Numbered from the stretch's first letter, positions 26,433 through 37,502 are shown. The stretch: DNA of 64,000 bases from Alphaproteobacteria bacterium (GCA_030428615.1 JAUIDN010000001.1:372001-436000), one strand, 5' to 3'. Notes: generated from the letters alone by a model not told the origin. Numbers and translations: made by a program.

Positions 26433-27308
26433 TTACGCAAAGACGTCGTTTGGTATTTCCTGAAGCATTTCATCCAGATCATAGAATGATGGCTGAAAAC
26501 CACCCGGAACCGCCTTACGCCCGATTTCAGCCGAGATTTGCGGGGCATTTCCCTGAAGATGGGCGATAATAAAATCCTTCATCACATCATAAATGTGACC
26601 TTCTTCGTCAATGATTTGTTGTAGCCTTGATGCCATCGGTGCCGCGATAGTGTAGGAAACCAGAATACCCAGAAACGTACCAACAAGGGCACCACCGATC
26701 AACGCGCCCAGAATTTCAACCGGCTGATCAATCGATGACATGGTATTAATCACACCCAAAACCGCCGCAACAATACCAAGGGCTGGAAAAGCCTCACCAA
26801 CAATGGCTAAGGCGTGCGCTCCTTCGCTTTCTTCATGATGATGTTTTTCAAGTTCCTTTAACATGACATCTTCCATTTGATGCGGGTCGTCAAAGTTCAT
26901 GGTTGTCATTCGAAAATAATCGCAAATAAAATCTACGACATGGTGGTCATCTTTAACCTTACCAACATGATTGAATATTTTACTCTCATGCGGGTCTTCA
27001 ATATGGGCTTCAAGGGCGATCACACCCTTGGTTTTAATCAGCTTTGAAAGCATAAAAAGAAGACAAAGAAGATCTTTATAATCATCGGCCTTCCATTTTG
27101 GCCCCTTGACGACCTTACCCAGGCCCTTACCCGCTTTTTTGATTATGGCGCCGCCATTCCCTGTGATGAACGATCCCAGCGCCGCACCACCAATAACCAT
27201 AGCTTCGGTTGGAAGCGCGCCGATAATGACCGCCATATTACCGCCGTGACTTATGAATCCCCCGAATACAAGTCCCAATGTTATGACAATTCCGATAATG
27301 ACTAACAT
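26433..27308 (-). CDS. motA: Flagellar motor stator protein MotA
   Basis: GGNMAVIIGALPTEAMVIGGAALGSF, PALGIVAAVLGVINTM, LVGTFLGILVSY. Confidence 0.95.
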   Translation of the reverse strand: MLVIIGIVITLGLVFGGFISHGGNMAVIIGALPTEAMVIGGAALGSFITGNGGAIIKKAGKGLGKVVKGPKWKADDYKDLLCLLFMLSKLIKTKGVIALEAHIEDPHESKIFNHVGKVKDDHHVVDFICDYFRMTTMNFDDPHQMEDVMLKELEKHHHEESEGAHALAIVGEAFPALGIVAAVLGVINTMSSIDQPVEILGALIGGALVGTFLGILVSYTIAAPMASRLQQIIDEEGHIYDVMKDFIIAHLQGNAPQISAEIGRKAVPGGFQPSFYDLDEMLQEIPNDVFA

Positions 27309-27487
27309 TAATTATTACCCTTATTTTCTCTTATTTATCGATATTTATAGTTAAAGGTTATTAAGCAAGTTTTAATGTCGTAAAAAAATAATGATTTTTA
27401 TGGGTAATATTTTTTGGACATTTTCCCTATAAACCAATATATCAAAGCCTTAACGCAGGCATTATCAGATTTATTGGCAATCGCAGT

Positions 27488-28720
27488 ATGAGCAAAAATT
27501 TAGAAAAACTAACAATCGAAGACGTAAAAAAAGCGGCCGCTGCCTTTGGCAGTGCCATAAAGCACACGCCTGTCAGTCACGCCATTACACTTTCCCGAAT
27601 TACCGGGGCCGACCTTTATATAAAAATGGAAAACCGCCAGTTCACAGCATCATTCAAGGAACGCGGTGCCCTTAACAAGTTGCTCAATTTAACACCGGAA
27701 CAGAAAAAAAAGGGTGTCATCGCCGCAAGTGCCGGTAACCACGCGCAGGGCGTCGCTTATCACGGAAGTCGGCTTGGGATACCCACGACAATCGCTATGC
27801 CGCTTGGCACTCCTTTTATTAAAATAAGCAATACTGAAGAACTTGGTGCAAAAGTCGTTCAGGTTGGAGAACGTTTTGATGAAACCGCCAAGGAAGCCTT
27901 AAACATTGCAGATAAAGAAGGATTGACGGTCGTTCATCCCTTCGATGATTACGACGTCATGGCAGGGCAAGGGACAATTGCGATTGAATTTCTGGAAGAT
28001 GTTCCTGACCTTGATATCATTCTCGTCCCTGTTGGCGGTGGTGGTCTTATCGCAGGGATAGCAACCGCGGCGAAAGCCATTAACCCTGACATAAAGGTAA
28101 TTGGTGTTCAGTCCGAGCGCTTCCCTTCTCTTTACCGGGCACTGAACGATGAAGATTACCTACCGCAAGGGTCTACTCTGGCGGAGGGAATAGCGGTTAA
28201 AACCATCGGTGAGAAAACGGTTGAGATTTGCAAAAATCTGGTCGACGATATTTTGCTGGTCAGCGAAGATGAAATAGAAAAAGCATTAGGGTTTCTTCTC
28301 ACTATCGAAAAAACGGTCTCTGAAGGTGCTGGCGCCTGCCCGCTCGCAGCCGTCATCCGCTATCCCGAAATGTTCAAAAACAAAAAAGTCGGCCTGATTT
28401 TAACCGGCGGTAATATTGATACCCGACTGCTTGCGTCTATATTAATGCGAAGTCTGGTACGAGAAGGAAGAATTACACGTCTGCGGGTTGAACTGCCTGA
28501 CATCCCGGGCGCACTTTCCATTATTTCGTCCATCATAGGTAATAAAGGCGGAAACATAATAGATGTATCCCACCACCGATTATTCACAGAGCTTCCGGCC
28601 AGGGAAACATATTCAAATATTACACTGGAAACCCGCGATGCCCAGCACCTGCAGGATATATTGGATGAACTCCGTGAAGAAGGTTTTGTTGTTACTGTCA
28701 ATCGCAACATCGACATGTAA
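27488..28720 (+). CDS. ilvA: Threonine ammonia-lyase (biosynthetic/catabolic type with C-terminal ACT domain)
   Basis: ENRQFTASFKERGALNKL PLP lysine motif, SAGNHAQGVAYHG, PVGGGGLIAGI, C-terminal ACT-like segment. Confidence 0.92.
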   Translation: MSKNLEKLTIEDVKKAAAAFGSAIKHTPVSHAITLSRITGADLYIKMENRQFTASFKERGALNKLLNLTPEQKKKGVIAASAGNHAQGVAYHGSRLGIPTTIAMPLGTPFIKISNTEELGAKVVQVGERFDETAKEALNIADKEGLTVVHPFDDYDVMAGQGTIAIEFLEDVPDLDIILVPVGGGGLIAGIATAAKAINPDIKVIGVQSERFPSLYRALNDEDYLPQGSTLAEGIAVKTIGEKTVEICKNLVDDILLVSEDEIEKALGFLLTIEKTVSEGAGACPLAAVIRYPEMFKNKKVGLILTGGNIDTRLLASILMRSLVREGRITRLRVELPDIPGALSIISSIIGNKGGNIIDVSHHRLFTELPARETYSNITLETRDAQHLQDILDELREEGFVVTVNRNIDM

Positions 28721-28825
28721 GTTAAAATACAACCAGTAAATTTTATCTTTTGATAATATTTAATTAACCATCATCAGTCATTATAGCCTGAAAAATAAAA
28801 TGTATTCGATTTAACAGGTTACTAA

Positions 28826-29707
28826 ATGTCGGACGAACAGCAACGCCCAATCATCATCAAAAGAATAAAAAAGGTATCCGGTGGCGCTCACGGCGGTGCA
28901 TGGAAAGTTGCTTATGCTGACTTTGTAACTGCGATGATGGCATTCTTCCTTCTTTTGTGGCTTCTTAATTCAACATCACAGGAGCAAAAGGAAGGTCTTT
29001 CCGACTATTTCACGCCGACTACCGCATCGACACAATCTGTTGCCGGTGCCAATGGCGTATTAGAAGGGCTTTCCATAAACTCTGACGGTTCATCAGCAAA
29101 CGAAGTATCCACACCAATGCCAGATCAGGTTGTTATTGAGAAAGAAGAAGTTGAAACACAGAGCCCTGAGCAGGCTGAAGAGGAAAGCTTTGAGACCGCA
29201 ATGGCGAACCGCGAACAGGAAGCTTTTGAAGATATGGCGGCGGAAATAAGCCTCAGCATTCAGGACAACGCTGAACTCGCGGAGTTAAGTGACCAGGTAC
29301 TGATCGATATGACAGAAGAAGGGATGCGCATTCAACTGGTTGATCAGGATAACCGTTCCATGTTTAGAAACGAAACATCGGAGCTCTATGCGTACGCGGA
29401 AAGAATGCTACGCCATATTGCCGAAAAAGTTGGAAAATTACCAAATCGAATTGCCATCACCGGACACACAGATTCGGTGCCGTTTCGCGCGGGGTCCAAT
29501 TATTCAAACTGGGAGTTGAGTTCTGACCGCGCAAATGCCGCACGTCGCGTTTTAAGATCTGAAGGCGTGTCAACAGATAGATTTGCTGAAATTACAGGTA
29601 AAGCCTCTACCGAGCCGCTCCTGCCCGGAAGGCCAGATCGGCCGGAAAACCGCAGAATTACGATATTGGTTATTCGCGAAGCACCGACACTGCCATCAAA
29701 TTTTTAA
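28826..29707 (+). CDS. motB: Flagellar motor protein MotB (OmpA-like domain)
   Basis: GGAHGGAWKVAYADFVTAMMAFFLLLWLLN plug/TM motif; ITGHTDSVPF...NWELSSDRANAARR. Confidence 0.95.
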   Translation: MSDEQQRPIIIKRIKKVSGGAHGGAWKVAYADFVTAMMAFFLLLWLLNSTSQEQKEGLSDYFTPTTASTQSVAGANGVLEGLSINSDGSSANEVSTPMPDQVVIEKEEVETQSPEQAEEESFETAMANREQEAFEDMAAEISLSIQDNAELAELSDQVLIDMTEEGMRIQLVDQDNRSMFRNETSELYAYAERMLRHIAEKVGKLPNRIAITGHTDSVPFRAGSNYSNWELSSDRANAARRVLRSEGVSTDRFAEITGKASTEPLLPGRPDRPENRRITILVIREAPTLPSNF

Positions 29708-29775
29708 GTCTATAAAAAACTTGTCCTTTTCCTTTCACTACTGCTAAAATCTATCCCTGATAGAGGGATTTTATT

Positions 29776-31629
29776 ATGGAATTATTAGAGCCATCACTTC
29801 AAATGTGGTTGACTTTTACGGTTATTGCAATCGGCATTTTCTTTTATATTATTGATAAATTTCCCATGGAGATTGTTTCTCTCGGGATTATTTCCGCGCT
29901 TTTGGTTCTATTTCACTTTATTCCTGTTGTCGGTACAAATGGCGACCTGATATTAACAGCTAGATCGCTTCTTGCTGGATTCGCGGACCCTGCGCTCATA
30001 ACAATACTCGCGCTGCTTGTTGTTGGCCATGGTATGGTGGAAACCGGTGCTCTGGATAGCCCTGTGAAAGTACTTGTACGTCTGGGCAGCAACTACCCTG
30101 TCGCCATTTTAATTCTGTCCCTCATTACGGTGATGGTGATTAGTGCCTTTCTGAATAATACACCCGTGGTTGTCATTTTTATCCCGATTATGATTACACT
30201 TGTTGAAAATCTTGGTAAATCACCGTCACTTTACCTAATGCCGCTCAGTTTCGTTGCTATATTAGGCGGGATGACCACGCTGATTGGATCAAGCACAAAT
30301 TTGTTGGTTGCCGGAGAGTTTCAGGCGCAGGCTGGTCAAACACTTGGATTTTTTGATTTCGCATTGCCCGGTTTATTTCTCGCAAGCATTGGCTTTTTAT
30401 ATGTCTTGTTCATAGCACCGAGAATTTTGCCTAAAGAATCTTCGCAAAACGCAAAAGAGATGAAGATTACCGGTAAGCAATTTATTGTACAGATTGATTT
30501 GACAGAAGGAAATTCACTGATCGGGGAAAAAGCTGTCGCCGGAATGTTTCCCATCTTATCGGGTGTAACTGTGCAAATGGTCAGGAAAGGACAGAAAGAT
30601 TACCTGCCCCCTTTTGATGATATTACGCTTGAAAAGGGGGATCTTGTTGTTATCGCAACAACCAGAAATGAACTTACCGCTAAAATTGCTGCTGATAGTA
30701 CACTGCTTGAAGATGTGAAGAACCAGTCCGTTATTGATCTTGATGATGATGACAAAAAGGTAAATGTTTCAAGGGGGCAGCAACTTGTCGAAATAATTGT
30801 CGCCCCCAAATCCCGACTGGATGGTAGAACTTTGGATCAGGCGGGACACATCCTTCCCGGCGGCTGTAAAATTGTTGGCATCCAACGCAGAAGCAGAATG
30901 AACAGGGCTTCCATCAATGATATAAGGTTGGAAGCAAATGATACTTTATTGGCGATCGGCACAAAAAAACAGATACGGTCGCTCCGCCTCAACAGTGATG
31001 TAATGCTCCTGGAATGGTCGGTTAAGGAAATTCCGATCAAGGCAGACACATATAAAGCTCTCGGTATTTTTGTCGCGGTAGTCGTTCTCGCTTCCGGCGG
31101 AATTGTTCCCATAGTGATCGCAGCGACGCTTGGTGCCTTTGTCATGATTGTGTCGGGATGTTTGAGTGTGCGAAAAGCTGCTCATGCCATTGACCGGAAT
31201 ATATTCATGCTGATCGGTGCAGCACTCGCCATGGGAACATCGTTACAAGCGACGGGCGGCGCTTCCTATCTGGCGATGGCAATGGTTGAGGCACTGGATG
31301 GTGCGGGCACCGCTGTGATGTTATCCGCATTTTTTATATTAATAGCGTTTCTGACAAACATATTGAGCAATAATGCTACTGCCGTACTTTTTACGCCCAT
31401 TGCCATAAATGTCGCTGCGGAGTTAGGAGTAGACCCGTTCATATTCGTTACGGCAGTAATTTTTGCCGCAAATTGTTCTTTTGCGACACCGATGGGGTAT
31501 CAGACCAACCTGCTTGTTTTAGCACCGGGAAATTATAAATTCGCCGACTTTATGAAGGTTGGTGTACCACTCATTATTATCTTATGGATCAGTTATTCGC
31601 TGTTTGCACCGTGGTATTACGGCATATAG
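29776..31629 (+). CDS. SLC13/DASS-family transporter with RCK_C (TrkA-C) domains
   Basis: FLNNTPVVVIFIPIMI, LIGSSTNLLVAG, LSNNATAVLFTPIAINVA; two TrkA-C-like regions. Confidence 0.9.
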   Translation: MELLEPSLQMWLTFTVIAIGIFFYIIDKFPMEIVSLGIISALLVLFHFIPVVGTNGDLILTARSLLAGFADPALITILALLVVGHGMVETGALDSPVKVLVRLGSNYPVAILILSLITVMVISAFLNNTPVVVIFIPIMITLVENLGKSPSLYLMPLSFVAILGGMTTLIGSSTNLLVAGEFQAQAGQTLGFFDFALPGLFLASIGFLYVLFIAPRILPKESSQNAKEMKITGKQFIVQIDLTEGNSLIGEKAVAGMFPILSGVTVQMVRKGQKDYLPPFDDITLEKGDLVVIATTRNELTAKIAADSTLLEDVKNQSVIDLDDDDKKVNVSRGQQLVEIIVAPKSRLDGRTLDQAGHILPGGCKIVGIQRRSRMNRASINDIRLEANDTLLAIGTKKQIRSLRLNSDVMLLEWSVKEIPIKADTYKALGIFVAVVVLASGGIVPIVIAATLGAFVMIVSGCLSVRKAAHAIDRNIFMLIGAALAMGTSLQATGGASYLAMAMVEALDGAGTAVMLSAFFILIAFLTNILSNNATAVLFTPIAINVAAELGVDPFIFVTAVIFAANCSFATPMGYQTNLLVLAPGNYKFADFMKVGVPLIIILWISYSLFAPWYYGI

Positions 31630-31674
31630 ATATTGCTTTTCTCCCTGTAAATAGAGGGTGATTTATGTTATTTA

Positions 31675-32463
31675 TTGGCTATGACAGATCAATCGCAACA
31701 TTTCCCGAAGTTTTATGTGACGGCGCCGGCCCCTTGTCCGTATATAGAAGGAAATACAGAGCGGAAAATTTTTACCGAACTTTCACCACAACCACTTGCT
31801 TATGACAAATCGGCAATCCTTGAACATCGCGGACCGGAAGAAAACAGGCAACAATCGGAAGAATTACACCATTCTTTAGCATTAGTGGGTTTCAGAAGAA
31901 GTCAGGACATCGCCTATAGGCCCGCCTGCGAAGAATGTCATGAATGCAAGTCCGTCAGAATACCGGTCATTCCCTTTGAAATGTCAAAAAGCCAGCGACG
32001 AATCCTGAATAAAAACTGTGATATAAAGGTGGAAATCAAACCAAATATTGCCACTCATGAACAATATGATCTGTTAAAAAAATATATTGATCATCGCCAT
32101 GCATCGGGTGGCATGGCGGGAATATCCTTCCGGGAATATAAGGAAATGGTCGAAAGCAGTCCAATCAGCACCATTATAATTGAATATCGTTTGCAGGACG
32201 GAAAACTGATCGGCGCAGCGCTGACGGATCAAATGAAAGATTCTTTGTCTATGGTTTATAGTTTTTTTGAAACATCCGACGAAATCAATAAACGATCCCT
32301 AGGTGTTTTTATTGTTTTAAATCATATCTTTATATCTGAATCACGGGGGTTGGATCATGTCTATCTTGGGTATTTAGTAAAAGACAGTCCGAAGATGGGA
32401 TATAAAATGAACTTCAAACCTTTGGAAATCCTGACTTCGAACGGCTGGAAACTGACCAATTAA
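31675..32463 (+). CDS. bpt: Aspartate/glutamate leucyltransferase (arginyl-tRNA-protein transferase family)
   Basis: CPYIEGNTERKIFTEL, GFRRSQDIAYRPACEECHECKSVRIPV, LGYLVKDSPKMGYKMNFKPLEIL. Confidence 0.93.
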   Translation: MAMTDQSQHFPKFYVTAPAPCPYIEGNTERKIFTELSPQPLAYDKSAILEHRGPEENRQQSEELHHSLALVGFRRSQDIAYRPACEECHECKSVRIPVIPFEMSKSQRRILNKNCDIKVEIKPNIATHEQYDLLKKYIDHRHASGGMAGISFREYKEMVESSPISTIIIEYRLQDGKLIGAALTDQMKDSLSMVYSFFETSDEINKRSLGVFIVLNHIFISESRGLDHVYLGYLVKDSPKMGYKMNFKPLEILTSNGWKLTN

Positions 32464-32571
32464 AATAATTTGAAGCTAACGTTATTATTGATAATTTCAA
32501 ATTGGCTGTTTATAAGTAAATGAAATCTTATAACAATAATTTTTATCTACCTCAAAATGTAAGGCTTACAC

Positions 32572-33747
32572 ATGAAACGTCGTTCTTTTCTTAAAAAAAC
32601 CGCCACGGTTGGTGCTGGCACTTTAGCAGCGGGGGCATTAGCATCATGTAGCGAAAGCCCCGTTGATCCGAATTCCGGTACCTACAAAAATGTAGGTGCG
32701 TCCTCGTCAAGCGGTTCTCAAAACAGCCAGCCTTCAATTGACTTGAAGATGGTCACCACTTGGCCGAAAAATTTCCCCGGCCTTGGCACGCGGGCTGTTG
32801 AATTTGCAGAAGATATTAATAAAGCGACAAATGGCCGAATTAGAATCCGTGTCTATGCCGCTGAAGAACTTGTACCTGCCCTTCAATCTTTTGACGCGGT
32901 ATCACAGGGAAACGCTGACATCTACCATGGTCCGGATTACTACTGGCAGGGTAAGCATACAATGTTCAACTTCTTCGGCGCTGTCCCCTTCGGACTTACA
33001 GCGACTGAAATGACACAATGGTTACAATATGGTGGCGGTCAAGCACTTTGGGATGAACTTTCCGGGCGCTTTAATGTTAAGCCAATGCTTTGTAACGCAA
33101 CTGGAATACAAATGGGTGGATGGTTTAACAAGGAAATTAATTCAGTTGAAGACTTCCAAGGCTTAAAAATGCGTATTCCCGGTTTTGGCGGCGAAATCAT
33201 TAAACGTATGGGCGGCACACCTGTTACACTTCCGGGCGGTGAGATTTTCCTTTCACTTTCGCAGGGCAACATTGATGCCACAGAATGGATTGGCCCATGG
33301 AATGACCTCGCCCTTGGTTTCCATCAGGTAGCACGGTACTATTATACATCTGGCTATCATGAACCAAGCGCCTCTGTGTGTGCTGGCTGGAATCTCGATG
33401 TCTGGAATTCGCTTAGCGATTCAGAACGTGTTATCATCGAAGCCCTGGCGGAAAAACACTATGCACGTTCACTTGCCGAATTTAACGCACGTAATGCAAA
33501 TGCACTTCGTACGCTCGTGAATGATCACGGTGTTGAAACACGCCAATTCCCACCAGAAGTTATGAAAGCATTAGCTGATATTGCAGCCGATATTGCAGCC
33601 GATATGGGCAGGACTGACGATATATCTGCACGGATCTATACCAGCTACATGGAAACATTGTCGGAGGCAAAAGAATGGGCTGCTGTTGCCGATGAACCAT
33701 ACTATGCCGCACGTCGACTATCAGATAAATTTGGTCAAGCACTTTAA
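32572..33747 (+). CDS. TRAP transporter substrate-binding protein (DctP/TakP type), Tat and lipobox-like leader
   Basis: KRRSFLKKTATVGAGTLAAGALASCS leader; VTTWPKNFPGLGTRAVEFAEDINKATNGRIRI. Confidence 0.93.
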   Translation: MKRRSFLKKTATVGAGTLAAGALASCSESPVDPNSGTYKNVGASSSSGSQNSQPSIDLKMVTTWPKNFPGLGTRAVEFAEDINKATNGRIRIRVYAAEELVPALQSFDAVSQGNADIYHGPDYYWQGKHTMFNFFGAVPFGLTATEMTQWLQYGGGQALWDELSGRFNVKPMLCNATGIQMGGWFNKEINSVEDFQGLKMRIPGFGGEIIKRMGGTPVTLPGGEIFLSLSQGNIDATEWIGPWNDLALGFHQVARYYYTSGYHEPSASVCAGWNLDVWNSLSDSERVIIEALAEKHYARSLAEFNARNANALRTLVNDHGVETRQFPPEVMKALADIAADIAADMGRTDDISARIYTSYMETLSEAKEWAAVADEPYYAARRLSDKFGQAL

Positions 33748-33799
33748 GTGCATGACCAAATAATAATAAATAGGGATTAACAACCGGGAGCAAAATCCA

Positions 33800-34342
33800 A
33801 TGGAAGGAATTGCAAAAACTGCCCGCGCTATTGATAATGTCAATGAGGTGATTGGAAAAATCACGTCTTGGGCAGCATTAGGGCTGGTGCTTGTACAATT
33901 TGGTATCGTGATGATGAATTTTTTGTACAGTGAAGGCGTAATTGCCGTACAGGAAAGTCTTACTTATATGCATTCGCTGCTCTTTCTTGGCGCTGCAGGA
34001 TACACGCTTCTTCACAATGGCCATGTACGTGTTGACATTTTCTACAGTAAAATGAACGAAAAGAAAAAAGCCTACGTCAATCTGTTAGGTTCTCTTATTA
34101 TTCTATTTCCTGTATTGCTTTTTATCGGCATATATGCGTGGCCCTTCGTTGCCCAGTCATGGCAGATCCTGGAAGGATCAATCGAGACCAGTGGTCTTCA
34201 CATCGTCTTTATTTTAAAATCCATGATTTTGTTATTTGTTTTTAGTACTTTTATTCAAGGTATTGCCATTTCCCTTCATTCAATTCTTGTGATAATGGGT
34301 TATGAACACTTGGAAGAAGAAGAACTGGTGGAGGGCGTCTGA
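33800..34342 (+). CDS. TRAP transporter small permease (DctQ)
   Basis: Four TM-like segments; sits between dctP- and dctM-like genes. Confidence 0.9.
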   Translation: MEGIAKTARAIDNVNEVIGKITSWAALGLVLVQFGIVMMNFLYSEGVIAVQESLTYMHSLLFLGAAGYTLLHNGHVRVDIFYSKMNEKKKAYVNLLGSLIILFPVLLFIGIYAWPFVAQSWQILEGSIETSGLHIVFILKSMILLFVFSTFIQGIAISLHSILVIMGYEHLEEEELVEGV

Positions 34343-35988
34343 TGATTTTAGATTTATCATGGATTGGTTTCCAAATCGATTTCGTCATCTTGGGCATTAT
34401 GATAAGCGAACTTTTCAATATGCCGCTGGATGCACTCCTTTGTACCGTCATGTTTGTTCTGGCCTGCGCTTCCCTGTTAATCGGTTACCCGGTGGCCTTT
34501 ACCCTGCCCGGTATATCCGTCATCTTCGCCGGACTTGGATATGCCATGGGTATCTTTGATTTTTCCATTATTGGCGGAATTCCTCAAAGAATATACGGCA
34601 CCATGACAAATGTCGTGATGATGGCTGTACCGCTCTTTGTATTTATGGGGGTAATGCTTGAACGCTCACAGATTGCGGAAGATCTGCTCGAAAGTATGGG
34701 CAAACTGATGGGACGTATCCGTGGCGGTCTTGGTATCTCTGTTACCATTGTCGGTGCACTTCTAGCTGCATCAACGGGGATCGTTGGGGCAACAGTAGTT
34801 ATCATGGGGTTAATGGCACTCCCAACGATGCTTAACCGTGGCTATCATCCATCTATTGCTACAGGCGGCATCGCGGCTGCCGGCACATTGGGCCAAATCA
34901 TTCCGCCTTCGATCGTTCTTGTCCTTCTGGGTGACCAGTTATCATCCGCGTGGCAAGCCTCACAGTTGGCACTTGGAAATTTTGCACCAACGCCACTTTC
35001 TGTTGGGGATTTGTTTGCCGGCGCGCTGATCCCCGGTTTGGGTTTGGTATTGCTTTATATCCTTTATCAAAGCCTGACAGCGATCTTCTTACCAAACTCA
35101 TGTCCACCGGTGATGGATGAAAGTGAAAAAATCGATTGGAAACCTGTACTTGCGGCGTTTCTGCCCCCGATCATACTGGTTGTCGCTGTTCTAGGTTCGA
35201 TCCTTGGCGGCATCGCAACACCAACCGAGGCAGCGGCTCTTGGTGCCATCGGTGCTATTCTGATGTCTGGCTATAAGAACGATAAATCGCGCCCAATGCC
35301 CGTGGTGGCGGCAGGTGTTTCTATCGCAATACTCATCTTTTTGGGCAGCACCTTTGATTTAAGAATGGGACGGGAAATCGTTCCGACGGCCGACTACATC
35401 GCATTCGGGATATCACTTCCGCTCATGATTGCAATGATATGGGGCGTAGCGGATAGCTTTGTGCGTGTTTTTCGCACAAAAGTCATTCACGAAGTTGTGC
35501 AGATGACAGCTAAAATCAGCTCCATGATTTTCATTATCATGGTTGGTGCTGCACTTTTCACGCTGATCTTCCTTGGGTTCAATGGTGACACCTATATTAC
35601 TGAATTCCTTACCAATCTGCCGGGTGGACGCCTAGGTGCATTCCTGCTGGTTATGGTCGTCATGTTTGCTCTTGGCTTCTTTCTTGATTTCATTCAGATC
35701 GTGTTTGTTGTAGTTCCGATTGTGGCACCTGTGCTCTTCCTGATGGATATTAATCCAATCTGGCTTGGTATAATGATGGCAATGAACCTTCAAACATCAT
35801 TTTTAACGCCACCCTTTGGTTACGCGCTGTTCTATCTGCGTGGTGTCGCACCGGAAGATAAGGTTAAAACAACTGATATTTATAAAGGTGTGCTCCCCTT
35901 CATTCTCATTCAGTTGCTCGCATTGATAATCCTTTATAATTTCGAAGGTTTGGTAACCTGGCTACCAAGCGTAATCTTTGGAAAATAA
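34342..35988 (+). CDS. TRAP transporter large permease (DctM)
   Basis: GYPVAFTLPGISVIFAGLGY, GALLAASTGIVGATVVIMGLMALP, LGQIIPPSIVLVLLGD; 1-bp overlap with DctQ gene. Confidence 0.93.
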   Translation: MILDLSWIGFQIDFVILGIMISELFNMPLDALLCTVMFVLACASLLIGYPVAFTLPGISVIFAGLGYAMGIFDFSIIGGIPQRIYGTMTNVVMMAVPLFVFMGVMLERSQIAEDLLESMGKLMGRIRGGLGISVTIVGALLAASTGIVGATVVIMGLMALPTMLNRGYHPSIATGGIAAAGTLGQIIPPSIVLVLLGDQLSSAWQASQLALGNFAPTPLSVGDLFAGALIPGLGLVLLYILYQSLTAIFLPNSCPPVMDESEKIDWKPVLAAFLPPIILVVAVLGSILGGIATPTEAAALGAIGAILMSGYKNDKSRPMPVVAAGVSIAILIFLGSTFDLRMGREIVPTADYIAFGISLPLMIAMIWGVADSFVRVFRTKVIHEVVQMTAKISSMIFIIMVGAALFTLIFLGFNGDTYITEFLTNLPGGRLGAFLLVMVVMFALGFFLDFIQIVFVVVPIVAPVLFLMDINPIWLGIMMAMNLQTSFLTPPFGYALFYLRGVAPEDKVKTTDIYKGVLPFILIQLLALIILYNFEGLVTWLPSVIFGK

Positions 35989-36014
35989 GTGATTATATTA
36001 TTTAAAATTAAAAA

Positions 36015-36037
36015 GGAGGCTGAAGCCTCCTTTTTTT
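36015..36037. terminator. Rho-independent terminator (GGAGGC-TGAA-GCCTCC-T7), likely bidirectional
   Basis: 6-bp GC stem, tetraloop, T7 on plus strand, A-rich 5' flank; between convergent dctM and queF. Confidence 0.9.
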
Positions 36038-36503
36038 ATCCGCGTCCGCGATAACTGGGAACCCCCTGGTCCGGAATCCAGATACCCTTGGGTGGCTCAC
36101 TAGTCTGATAAAACACATCAATTGGAATCCCTCCGCGCGGATACCAGTAGCCGCCAATCCTCAGCCATTTTGGTTTAAGTTCAGCAATTAATCTTTCAGC
36201 AATACCCACGGTGCAGTCCTCATGAAATCCGGCATGATTTCTATAAGAATGCATATATAATTTCAGTGATTTACTTTCAACCAGAAGCTCGTCCGGCACA
36301 TAATCAATCACAATATGGGCGAAGTCCGGTTGCCCGGTTACCGGGCAAAGAGATGTGAATTCCGGGCATGTAAATCTCACGAAATAGTCAGATTTTGGCC
36401 GCGGATTTGGTACTGTTTCAAGTACTGCCTCGTCTGGATTCTCCGGCAATTTTGTTTCACCGCCTAGCTGCGATAGACCGTTATATTTTTTATCTGTCAT
36501 CAA
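36036..36503 (-). CDS. queF: NADPH-dependent 7-cyano-7-deazaguanine reductase
   Basis: [64 protein letters not shown]. Confidence 0.96.
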   Translation of the reverse strand: MMTDKKYNGLSQLGGETKLPENPDEAVLETVPNPRPKSDYFVRFTCPEFTSLCPVTGQPDFAHIVIDYVPDELLVESKSLKLYMHSYRNHAGFHEDCTVGIAERLIAELKPKWLRIGGYWYPRGGIPIDVFYQTSEPPKGIWIPDQGVPSYRGRG

Positions 36504-36639
36504 TAGATTCCATTACAATTTTTTACATTCTATAATCCAATTCCCATGGGATGTCACCATTGATATAGAAAACTGACCCGGGCCCATGCCTTTTGTTGAC
36601 CTGATCAATCAATAAAACTATCTTACAAAAGATATTGTA

Positions 36640-37500
36640 ATGGATAAGGGAGTAATAATGCCCACCCCCCCGTCGCTGGTCTCAACTGACTGGCTTGAAC
36701 AGAACTTAAGTGATCCGAATGTAAAGGTTCTTGATGCAACATGGCACTTCCCGAATTCGGGCCGGAATGCATTAGCCGAGTACAGGAAATGCCATATTCC
36801 GGGAGCTATTTTTTTTGACGTTGATGAAATCGCTGATCTTGAAAGCAACCTTCCCCATATGATGCCAAATAATGAAAAAATGGCAAGCCGGGTTCGGACG
36901 ATGGGAATAACCAATTCGAACCATATTATCGTCTATGATAATACTAATTTCAGTGGCGCGGCCCGGGTGTGGTTTATGTTTGTTATTTTCGGACACAGAA
37001 ATATTTCCGTCCTTGATGGCGGAATGGCAAAGTGGATAAGCGAAAAAAGACCGCTTGAAAGCAAAATTCAATCATATCCCGAAAGTCATTTTAGCGCCCA
37101 CAAGGATGAAAACCGCATTCGAAACCTTAATCAGATTCTCCGGAATATTGAAACGAAATCCGAACAACTTGTTGATGCGAGGTCCAGAGGACGGTTTCTG
37201 GGAACAGCCCCTGAACCACGACCAAATATAAAATCAGGTCATATACCCGATAGTTTCAATGTTCCTTTTAATGATTTGCTCAACGACGATGGTACCTATA
37301 AAACCAAAGCTGAAATGAAAAAATGCTTTGAAGAAAATGGCGTTGATCTTTCCAAACCGATTATTGCAAGCTGTGGCAGCGGGATAACCGCATGTGTTCT
37401 TTTATTTGCGCTTGATCAAATTGGTCATAAACAAAACGCACTTTATGATGGCTCTTGGGTGGAATGGGGCACGCAACCTGACACACCGGTGGAAAAATAA
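36640..37500 (+). CDS. sseA: 3-mercaptopyruvate sulfurtransferase (rhodanese tandem)
   Basis: LVSTDWLEQNLSDPNVKVLDATWH, HIPGAIFFDVDEIAD, ASCGSGITACVL active-site loop. Confidence 0.92.
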   Translation: MDKGVIMPTPPSLVSTDWLEQNLSDPNVKVLDATWHFPNSGRNALAEYRKCHIPGAIFFDVDEIADLESNLPHMMPNNEKMASRVRTMGITNSNHIIVYDNTNFSGAARVWFMFVIFGHRNISVLDGGMAKWISEKRPLESKIQSYPESHFSAHKDENRIRNLNQILRNIETKSEQLVDARSRGRFLGTAPEPRPNIKSGHIPDSFNVPFNDLLNDDGTYKTKAEMKKCFEENGVDLSKPIIASCGSGITACVLLFALDQIGHKQNALYDGSWVEWGTQPDTPVEK

Positions 37501-37502
37501 TT

